Shown one piece after another: positions 1 through 4,998 of a stretch of 9,232 nucleotides of DNA. The notes beneath the pieces were generated by a model. The model saw nothing but the letters and a program-made list of their open reading frames with translations, was not told where the DNA came from and made no database searches. Both the position numbers and the translations under genes were made by a program. Source of the DNA: Desulfonema limicola (GTDB lineage: Bacteria > Desulfobacterota > Desulfobacteria > Desulfobacterales > DYRC01). How positions within the stretch are numbered: the stretch's first letter is position 1; each line of letters opens with the position of its first letter. The stretch lies in contig DYRC01000154.1 in assembly GCA_020718925.1 (NCBI GenBank), positions 1 through 9,232 of the forward strand. Reading direction: 5' to 3'.

Positions 1-528
1 ACCGTCAGCGGAAACAGCATCACGGTGAGCGGCGAAATCACGGACGTGGGAACATCTCCGGTCAATGTTTACGGCTTTGTGTATGCAAAGCATACCGCAC
101 CGTTCACCGGGGATAACATGCCCGCAACCGGCGATATGGCTTTTGCAATGTGGGATCAGACGCCGCTGTATCAAGGCATGAAGTTCACGGGAACGATTAA
201 GAATATCCCACCCGGAAAATGGTATCTGCGTACTTATGCCCACAATGCCAACCCTGATTCATCATCATCCCAGCCGGAGAGCCTCAGCTACGGTGAGGAA
301 ATCAGCTTCTCCGTTGCCTGTACGCCTGAAACCTGCATCCCCGGCGATGTGAACGGAGACGGCAAGGTTGATCTGAATGACGCGATGCTTGTGCTGAGGA
401 TTCTTGACGGGATTCCGGTCGGAAACATCAATCTGAATGCGGATGTGAACGGAGACGGCAAAATCGGTCTTGAGGAACTCGGCTATATTTTGCAGAAAGT
501 GGCGGAGTTGAGACCGTCAGGCGCTTAA
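1..528 (+). CDS. C-terminal part of dockerin-containing surface/secreted protein (5' end outside window)
   Basis: The frame is open from base 1 (T-V-S-G-N-S-I-T...), so this is the last 175 residues of a longer protein; the GTG at 25 is an internal codon, not a convincing start. Residues about 1-107 resemble FN3-like modules of bacterial surface proteins: an 'ITDVGTSPVNVYGFVYA' strand pattern, then 'GTIKNIPPGKWYLRTYAHNA' and 'YGEEISFSV'. Residues about 114-168 are a type I dockerin with two calcium-binding loops, DVNGDGKVDLND and DVNGDGKIGLEE, each followed by a hydrophobic helix. Dockerins bind cohesin modules on scaffold proteins or cell surfaces; no cohesin is visible here, so the partner is unknown. 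A 'CTPETC' pair just before the dockerin could form a disulfide (inference). It converges with the peptidase gene on the other strand. Domain calls are firm; overall function is unknown. Confidence 0.9.
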   Translation, partial: TVSGNSITVSGEITDVGTSPVNVYGFVYAKHTAPFTGDNMPATGDMAFAMWDQTPLYQGMKFTGTIKNIPPGKWYLRTYAHNANPDSSSSQPESLSYGEEISFSVACTPETCIPGDVNGDGKVDLNDAMLVLRILDGIPVGNINLNADVNGDGKIGLEELGYILQKVAELRPSGA

Positions 529-536
529 CAGAAATC

Positions 537-697
537 AGACCTCTTTCAGAACTGAATTTTATCCTCCGATTTTCAACGCCGAGCGATAAATCGCCCGGCT
601 AGAAGCCTAAGCCTGCTTAAGCAGGCTTGAGCTTTCAGCCCTGAAATTTATTTCGGGGCGTAAAAAGGCAGGAAAAACGGACTTCGGAAAGAGGTCT
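537..697. repeat. Nested palindromic repeat (MITE/BIME-like) with about 28-bp imperfect outer inverted repeats
   Basis: The outer arms AGACCTCTTTC (537-547) and GAAAGAGGTCT (687-697) are perfect 11-bp inverted repeats, and imperfect matching continues inward to about 28 bp. Inside are a hairpin around GCGATAAATCGC (583-594), a perfect 20-bp self-complementary sequence AAGCCTGCTTAAGCAGGCTT, and a hairpin around CCTGAAATTTATTTCGGGG near 639-658. No coding potential is seen. It lies between two convergent genes and may also act as a transcription barrier, although no T-run follows the stems. Confidence 0.7.
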
Positions 698-699
698 AT

Positions 700-784
700 T
701 GAATCAGGATGCAAGGATGATAAACGGATTTAAGGATGTATGATTTATCTTTCAATCCTTAAAAAATCCTTCAATCCTGATTCA
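700..784. repeat. Inverted repeat with AAGGAT-type internal motifs
   Basis: TGAATCAGGAT (700-710) is exactly repeated in inverse orientation as ATCCTGATTCA (774-784). Between them, AGGAT-type words occur on both arms (GCAAGGATG, TTTAAGGATG against CAATCCTT, AATCCTTCAATCCT), so the whole stretch is a long imperfect palindrome. It ends 6 bases before the peptidase stop codon. It resembles interspersed ATCAGGAT/AAGGAT repeats seen in intergenic regions of many bacteria (from memory). It may serve as a bidirectional terminator between the convergent genes, but a canonical stem plus T-run is not present. Confidence 0.6.
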
Positions 785-789
785 TAAAC

Positions 790-2145
790 TTATTTGACAA
801 ACTTTGCCTTAATCTCTGCTGAACTGATTTCCGGGTTTTTTGACAGATAATTGGCAATCCGGTTTGCCGTGAACGCGGCAGAGATTGATGTTCCGGCATA
901 GACTCCGGGTCCGCCCGAACCGACCGGAAATGCGGCAAAACCCGGCGCAGATATATCTACAAAACTCCCGTAATTTGACTTTTCCCATGTCTTGCCGTTA
1001 GGATATTCAGCGCCGACTCCGATAACTGACGGATAAGCTGCCGGATACACAGGTTTTCCCGTAGGTTCATTCCCGGCGGAAGCCACAATGATCATGCCTT
1101 TGGATGCGGCATAATTCAAGGCTTTTTCCAAAAAATCGCTCCGGGTTTCCGATCCCCAGCTTAAACTCATCACCCGCGCACCTTTTTCCATTGCAAACTC
1201 AATGCTTTTTAAAAGCGTAAAATCTGTCGTAATCCCGTTGTCATCCATTACCCGAATCGCAATCACCGGAATCTGGCTGTCAGTTTCCGTTTTCACGCCC
1301 AAAGGCTTGACCGCCCCTGATGCAATCAATGCCATATGGGTTCCGTGTCCTACCCCATCAGATAAAAGCTGTTCGGAATTGACCGCATCAAACGAAGCAA
1401 TTACAAATCCATTGGGACCGATTCCCGGCGATAGTCCCGAATCCAGCACTGCCACCGGCACTTTACCATCAGCCCGGAATGTTTTGGCAATCCGTCCGGG
1501 CAGTGATATGCCTGAATGATATGCGGGAGGAGCGATGTATGCAAAATCCGGGTTTGCCTGCTCCCCGCCCAGCGAACGTATCTTATCCGAAATGGCAGCA
1601 ACATCCGAATCCGCAGGCAGACGCACTTTGTAAATTCCGAGTGCCTCATGTGCATCTGTAATCGTTCCGCCGATAGCTTTGGCAATCTTCTCAGCAGCAG
1701 TGCGTGATTTTGCTCTCAGTAAAATTTCATCTTTGACAAACACCGCGCCGTTTTTGGAAGATTTGGATAGAGAAAATGTGCGGGGCGAAGTCAAATCCCT
1801 GATCCGCTCCTGTTTTCCGGGCGTAAATACCTGAATTTCCGAAAGTTTGAAGCCGGATAGCTTTTCAGACGGCTTTTCCCAAATCAGAACATGATTGTAT
1901 GGTCTGACAATGGTATCAATGACTTTCTGAATATCGCCGTTTTCAACATTGATTGAAATATCGGGATTCAGTTGCGGATCAATTTTAACCCTGATGCCCT
2001 GACGCGCCATCTGCCGCAAAATATCCTGAAGCGGCTCATCTTTTGCATAGAGCGAAATCTTTTCGCCGTTGATTCTGAGATCAGACGCCAGCGTATTTGA
2101 CGCCAGCAGCATGAGAACTGCCGCGTATATCCATATTTTTTTCAT
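790..2145 (-). CDS. Secreted subtilisin-like serine peptidase (S8) with N-terminal STN-like domain
   Basis: This is a predicted exported serine endopeptidase of 451 residues. I chose the ATG at 2145 because it begins a classical signal peptide (MKKIWIYAAVLMLLASNTLA, cleavage after TLA) and has a weak GGA upstream. The in-frame ATG at 2163 has no ribosome site and would put six residues before the signal. Residue numbers below count from the longer form. Residues about 30-97 resemble the STN domain of secretins and TonB receptors (LYAKDEPLQDILRQMARQG...). About 143-210 looks like a subtilase propeptide. The catalytic domain has D241 (VAVLDSG), H273 (GHGTH), oxyanion N365 (ASAGN) and S426 (GTS). 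The usual Pro after the catalytic Ser block is Ala (GTSISAA). The catalytic domain is compact, about 220 residues. The gene starts within 25 bases of the higA stop and probably shares its transcript. The substrate is unknown. Confidence 0.9.
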   Translation of the reverse strand: MKKIWIYAAVLMLLASNTLASDLRINGEKISLYAKDEPLQDILRQMARQGIRVKIDPQLNPDISINVENGDIQKVIDTIVRPYNHVLIWEKPSEKLSGFKLSEIQVFTPGKQERIRDLTSPRTFSLSKSSKNGAVFVKDEILLRAKSRTAAEKIAKAIGGTITDAHEALGIYKVRLPADSDVAAISDKIRSLGGEQANPDFAYIAPPAYHSGISLPGRIAKTFRADGKVPVAVLDSGLSPGIGPNGFVIASFDAVNSEQLLSDGVGHGTHMALIASGAVKPLGVKTETDSQIPVIAIRVMDDNGITTDFTLLKSIEFAMEKGARVMSLSWGSETRSDFLEKALNYAASKGMIIVASAGNEPTGKPVYPAAYPSVIGVGAEYPNGKTWEKSNYGSFVDISAPGFAAFPVGSGGPGVYAGTSISAAFTANRIANYLSKNPEISSAEIKAKFVK

Positions 2146-2167
2146 CTGAATTTCCAATAGCATATTT

Positions 2168-2470
2168 TTAGGCAGCGATACAGTCGGCAGTCATTAAACG
2201 ACTGACTTTTAATTGGGCACGATGTTTTTCTGCCTGCCATAAGTCATACTGAATTTGCTGATTCAGCCAGCTTTCAGGCGTAGTATCAAAAGCGATTGAC
2301 AACCGTATGGACATTTCAGGGCTGATTCCTGAACGCCCATTCAGAATATTCGATAGGGTTTTACGACTTACTCCCAGAGATTTGGCTGCTTCGGAAATAC
2401 TTATGCCTAAAGGTTTAAGGCAAAGTTCTCTGAGAATTTCTCCGGGATGGGGCGGATTGTGCATACGCAT
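2168..2470 (-). CDS. higA: HigA-family antitoxin (XRE-type helix-turn-helix)
   Basis: This 100-residue protein of the HigA antidote family binds DNA to autoregulate the operon and neutralises HigB, an mRNA-cleaving toxin. It opens with the family signature NPPHPGEILRE (residues 5-15), followed by a helix-turn-helix at about 25-45 (SEAAKSLGVSRKTLSNILNG) and the typical tail 'SPEMSIRLSIAFDTTPESWLNQQ'. Length is normal for the family. The start ATG at 2470 is preceded by TGAGG overlapping the higB stop codon with 7-base spacing, so the two genes were translationally linked; an alternative ATG two codons in is possible. The antitoxin is intact although its toxin gene is interrupted. The peptidase gene follows within 25 bases. 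Confidence 0.93.
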   Translation of the reverse strand: MRMHNPPHPGEILRELCLKPLGISISEAAKSLGVSRKTLSNILNGRSGISPEMSIRLSIAFDTTPESWLNQQIQYDLWQAEKHRAQLKVSRLMTADCIAA

Positions 2471-2479
2471 ACTGTAACC

Positions 2480-2710
2480 TCAATGGTAATCTTCATAATT
2501 AACGTCAACGACATCTTCTCTGAAAAATTTAAACGTAACTCGCCAGTTCCCGATCACTTTGACTGACCATGTTCCTTTTCGCTCACCACTCAGTTCATGC
2601 AGATTCAAACCCGGCAAATTCATGTCTCTCGGACAAACAGAGATGTTTAAGCGACCCAGAATTAACCGAAGATGTTCACCGTGCTTATACCAAATCGCTT
2701 TCAAACTCAC
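2480..2710 (-). CDS. higB: C-terminal HigB toxin fragment with element-derived N-terminus (76 residues)
   Basis: An open frame from GTG 2710 encodes 76 residues: MSLKAIWY comes from the terminal repeat of the inserted element, then native HigB sequence from KHGEHLRLILG onward. HigB landmarks are retained: PRDMNLPGLNLHELSG, GTWSVKVIGNWRVTF and the C-terminal YEDYH. These include residues matching the proposed catalytic His and Asp-Tyr-His (38, 74-76 here). The first strand and most of the first helix, about 24 residues, are missing relative to the usual 92. Whether it is translated is uncertain: the GTG follows a G-run and TTAG inside the element, not a standard ribosome site. Automatic annotation would call this a HigB-like toxin; I read it as a truncated, probably inactive, remnant. 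Confidence 0.7.
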   Translation of the reverse strand: MSLKAIWYKHGEHLRLILGRLNISVCPRDMNLPGLNLHELSGERKGTWSVKVIGNWRVTFKFFREDVVDVNYEDYH

Positions 2711-2820
2711 CTAACCCCCCCGACCCCCTTCCCTGAAAGGGAAGGGGGAGACATCATCGGTACTCCCCTCTCCTTTCAGGGGAGGGGCCGGGGGAGGGGT
2801 GCTTTGATAGCGAATCGGTA
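2688..2820. mobile_element. Palindromic MITE-like element, copy 1 (inserted in higB)
   Basis: This is a 133-bp non-coding element. Its 18-bp terminal inverted repeats, TACCAAATCGCTTTCAAA (2688-2705) and the inverse of TACCGATTCGCTATCAAA (2803-2820), match at 15 of 18 positions. It is flanked by direct repeats TTA (2685-2687 and 2821-2823), consistent with a 3-bp target duplication. The GC-rich core holds a perfect 10-bp hairpin (CCCCCTTCCC 2724-2733 / GGGAAGGGGG 2739-2748) and a second, near-perfect hairpin around CTCCTTTCAGG. Copies 2 and 3 lie in the opposite orientation. No transposase is encoded, so it would have to be mobilised in trans. Confidence 0.85.
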
Positions 2821-2894
2821 TTAGCTTGAATACCGGCTTTAACGCCTTTGATAAAAAAGTTTTCCAAGCCTTTATGTCTGAAGTTTGTAATCAT
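2754..2894 (-). pseudogene. higB: N-terminal fragment of interrupted higB
   Basis: This is a 46-residue reading frame. Residues 1-24 are genuine HigB sequence. Residues 25-46 are encoded by the inserted repeat (NTDSLSKHPSPGPSPERRGEYR), ending at TGA 2756-2754. The start ATG lies about 10 bases from the predicted transcription start and has no strong ribosome site. It is likely a nonfunctional remnant. Confidence 0.8.
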
Positions 2895-2910
2895 ACAATC
2901 AATTTCAATG

Positions 2911-2939
2911 ATCCTATCCTGTCAGATATGGCTTGTCAA
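2911..2939 (-). promoter_or_regulatory. Predicted sigma70-type promoter of the higBA-peptidase operon
   Basis: On the minus strand a perfect -35 TTGACA (2939-2934) is followed by a 17-base spacer and -10 TAGGAT (2916-2911, 4 of 6 consensus). The expected start near 2904 leaves only about 10 bases before the higB ATG at 2894. HigA would be expected to bind here, but I could not assign a clear operator palindrome. Confidence 0.6.
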
Positions 2940-2967
2940 ATACAAAAGATATAACAGCAATCAGCGT

Positions 2968-3723
2968 TCAAAATGATGAATGGGCTGCCGCCTTTCGACA
3001 TTCATCCACAAATTGCCTGACTTTTGCCAAATCTTTTTTAAAACGGATGGGATTTCCCTTGTCATCTCTTGCGTTTGTTGCGGTGCAGGTGTCAGCCCCG
3101 GCAGGATGGGTATGAAGAATGCCTTCCCGCACGTTATCCGGCGAAAGTCCGCCTGCCAGAATCACCGGAATTTTGCTCTGTTTTACCAATTTTGCCGACA
3201 TATCCCAATCACAGGTTTTGCCGGTAATGCCCACAAAGCCCTCTACCGGCTGACCTGAGCTTAAAATCAGCGTATCGGTCAGAAAAAAATCACTGCACGG
3301 CTCAAACATTTTTGCGATTTCAAGGCTGGGAATCTGCTCTGCCATGCCTTTCTGAGCAATCGGAATGGAGCGCATGATGCGAATTTTGGGAAATTTTTCT
3401 TTCACGGATTTCTGCAAATTTATCAATTTTTCAGTGATGTCAAATATCTTATTCCGATCCGCCAAGTTTTCGCAAAAATGAACAATATCAGGCTGATAAT
3501 ATTCCAAAACTCTGAAAATTGTCTCAGGCGTGTTGAACAACGGAATCAGGCTGCTTTTTGAATCAGATTGAGCAACAGCCTGAATCGTCTCTTTAACAGA
3601 TGAAACTTTCCACTCTGATTCGGAAAGCAATACACTGCCGATATGATCAACGCCGATGTCAATCAGCTTTTCAGCCTCTTCCGGCGTTTGAATCTCATAA
3701 ATCTGAACGATAAATTTTTCCAT
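2968..3723 (-). CDS. TrpF-like (phosphoribosylanthranilate isomerase family) barrel protein, catalytic Cys absent
   Basis: This 251-residue protein resembles phosphoribosylanthranilate isomerase, the third step of tryptophan synthesis. The start is ATG 3723 with GGAG five bases upstream; the TTG at 3744 only adds residues before that site. Family-like features are an opening beta strand plus 'TPEEAEKLIDIGVDHIG' (13-29), 'FFLTDT' with D150 at the position of the TrpF catalytic Asp, 'GITGKTCDW' (165-173), and 'PVILAGGLSPDNV' (186-198), the phosphate-binding part of the barrel. However, TrpF normally begins V-K-I-C-G, and here the segment is VQIYEI with Y9 in place of the catalytic Cys. The usual SSGVE motif near the end is CTATNA (213-218). 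It is also longer than a typical TrpF (about 200-220 residues). No other trp gene is adjacent. It is probably a divergent paralogue with another or a lost activity. Confidence 0.75.
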   Translation of the reverse strand: MEKFIVQIYEIQTPEEAEKLIDIGVDHIGSVLLSESEWKVSSVKETIQAVAQSDSKSSLIPLFNTPETIFRVLEYYQPDIVHFCENLADRNKIFDITEKLINLQKSVKEKFPKIRIMRSIPIAQKGMAEQIPSLEIAKMFEPCSDFFLTDTLILSSGQPVEGFVGITGKTCDWDMSAKLVKQSKIPVILAGGLSPDNVREGILHTHPAGADTCTATNARDDKGNPIRFKKDLAKVRQFVDECRKAAAHSSF

Positions 3724-3736
3724 AATTGCTCCGATA

Positions 3737-3836
3737 CCCGGCAATAAATTGCCGCGCTATTACGGGCTGTCCCTACGGGACAAAGCATAAAGTCCCATAG
3801 GGACGACACATAATAGCCCGGAAATTCATTTCCGGG
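3737..3836. repeat. 100-bp nested palindromic repeat (BIME-like)
   Basis: This is a symmetrical element with three levels of pairing. The left end hairpin is GGCAAT/ATTGCC (3740-3753) and the right end hairpin is CCCGGAAAT/ATTTCCGGG (3817-3836). The inner arms CTATTA and TAATAG face each other. The centre has two GTCCC...GGGAC hairpins (3769-3781 and 3792-3804) that can also pair with each other. It fills the gap between the glycosyltransferase stop and the trpF-like start and ends 14 bases before that start codon, so it would lie in the mRNA if the genes are cotranscribed. It has no coding content. Confidence 0.75.
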
Positions 3837-3843
3837 AATGATA

Positions 3844-4998
3844 TTATGTTAACGCTGACAGCAAAGCGGTTCTGAATGCTTGGCGCGAACATAATTGAGC
3901 ATAATGCAAAGCTGCCTGCTGAAATTGCGCCATATCAGATTGAAAAATATCTTTCATACCCGTTTTCAACGCCTGTGCATCTCCGGATGGAAAAAGCAAT
4001 CCCAGCTTGTGTTCGCGCACTCGTTTCCCCAACAACGCTTCATCTGAGACAATCACCGGCTTGCCCGCTGCCGCAGCCCTTGATAAAACACCGCTGGAGC
4101 CGAAATGCTCAATATACGGCAGCAGTACAACATCGCAGGCGCAAAAGCATAAGTCCGCCTCATCGTCTGAAACGTAGCGGTTTATGACCTTTGCCTTCCC
4201 TTGTGCTTCAAGCATTTCAAGCTTGCTCAATATTTTCTGATCCGCCCTCAACTGCCCGGCACATAGCAGAAAAGACGGAGATGAAATATTCTGCATTGCC
4301 TCAATCGCAAGATGAAGCCCTTTTCGTTTATCGCCAACGCCGTAATTGAGAAACACGAATTTGTCCGAAGGAATGTTCAATTGCTTTCGGGCATCTTCCT
4401 GAGAAATGGAAAAATCTCCGTCCCATGGATCCGGCAGAAAGTGAAACACGGCGGGGCTGAATTTTTTTTCAACCGATGCAAACAGATATTCGTCCATCAG
4501 AAAAATATGATTGAGCCATCCATGTCGGCAAAGCTTTTGAAAGCCGATATGCTTGATAAAATTTCCGGGCGGCAGATACGGATTTTCCAAAAATCTGGGG
4601 CGGAAATACACGCCGCTCAACCGCCCTTGCAATGCTTTCGGCGGATAGATGCCGATGGCTGCCCGCCTCAGACACGCAGACGCGATTTCATCAAAATTGT
4701 TCATAAACACTTCTGCCGCGCCGCTTTGCTCAAGACAATCTGCAATGGCATTTAACCTGCTTCCCCCGCGCCATTTTCCGGCATTATCAAACGCGGAGAT
4801 CAGTGCAATATCTTTTTTAAATTCCGAAAGCTGTGCTGAAACAAGCTCTTGGGATTGAGGGCGCAAATCTGCTGCAAGCGTCAGCCGGAATCCGGCGGAT
4901 AAAAAATCTTGGGTAATATAGCGCAGCCAACTGAGATGATGCCCCTTTATTCCCGGCTCAAAAATAAGAAGGCTGTTTTTTGCATAACCCACTATCAA
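3844..4998 (-). CDS. GT4-like glycosyltransferase
   Basis: This 384-residue protein has the two-lobed layout of GT-B glycosyltransferases. The N-terminal lobe begins with LLIFEPGIKGHHLSWL (10-25), a glycine-rich acceptor-side loop. The C-terminal donor lobe has 'FLNYGVGDKRKGLHLAIEAM' (216-235), which matches the GT4 'G...KG...A' pattern, then 'YVSDDEADLCFCACDVVLLPY' (275-295) and 'EHFGSSGVLSRAAAAGKPVIVSD' (297-319). E297 fits the first Glu of the GT4 EX7E motif, but the second Glu position is L305. The start is taken as TTG 4998, whose bases overlap the serA stop and lie 7 bases after AGG; GTG 4992 is an alternative. The sugar donor and acceptor cannot be told; envelope or exopolysaccharide glycosylation is a guess from family. 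It is the last gene of the birA-serA cluster. Confidence 0.8.
   Translation of the reverse strand: MIVGYAKNSLLIFEPGIKGHHLSWLRYITQDFLSAGFRLTLAADLRPQSQELVSAQLSEFKKDIALISAFDNAGKWRGGSRLNAIADCLEQSGAAEVFMNNFDEIASACLRRAAIGIYPPKALQGRLSGVYFRPRFLENPYLPPGNFIKHIGFQKLCRHGWLNHIFLMDEYLFASVEKKFSPAVFHFLPDPWDGDFSISQEDARKQLNIPSDKFVFLNYGVGDKRKGLHLAIEAMQNISSPSFLLCAGQLRADQKILSKLEMLEAQGKAKVINRYVSDDEADLCFCACDVVLLPYIEHFGSSGVLSRAAAAGKPVIVSDEALLGKRVREHKLGLLFPSGDAQALKTGMKDIFQSDMAQFQQAALHYAQLCSRQAFRTALLSALT

Larger units (their letters stand above)
2480..2894 (-). pseudogene. higB: higB toxin gene interrupted by a palindromic insertion element
   Basis: HigB is a RelE-superfamily ribosome-dependent mRNA endonuclease. Reading the minus strand from ATG at 2894 gives 24 residues of a normal HigB N-terminus (MITNFRHKGLENFF...KAGIQA). 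The frame then runs into a 133-bp repeat at 2688-2820 and stops at 2754. The rest of the toxin resumes on the far side as KHGEHLRLILGRLN... to YEDYH. Deleting the element and one copy of the 3-bp duplication (TAA, minus strand) rejoins GCT-AAG-CAC in frame and yields exactly 92 residues. In this reconstruction H54, D90, Y91 and H92 fall on the catalytic positions reported for Proteus HigB (recalled from the literature). The insertion of 136 bp shifts frame. The gene is therefore broken by insertion. Confidence 0.9.

Noticed and set aside
1202..1519. 105-residue plus-strand frame inside the peptidase gene
   Set aside because: It lies opposite the catalytic region of the S8 domain, whose frame carries the intact triad; no features of its own.
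2145..2163. Upstream ATG at 2163 as the peptidase start
   Set aside because: It has no ribosome site and would place six residues before an otherwise classical signal peptide; the downstream ATG at 2145 is preferred, though the longer form is not excluded.
2708..2800. CRISPR-like array suggested by repeated C-rich and G-rich blocks
   Set aside because: The blocks are arms of one palindrome, with no regular repeat-spacer pattern and no cas genes nearby.
3724..3744. TTG at 3744 as the start of the trpF-like gene
   Set aside because: It would lie upstream of the clear GGAG site that serves ATG 3723 and adds seven residues encoded partly by the neighbouring repeat edge.
4312..4755. 147-residue open frame on the plus strand inside the glycosyltransferase gene
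   Set aside because: It is antisense to a well-supported gene, with no recognisable domain and composition typical of an antisense shadow frame.
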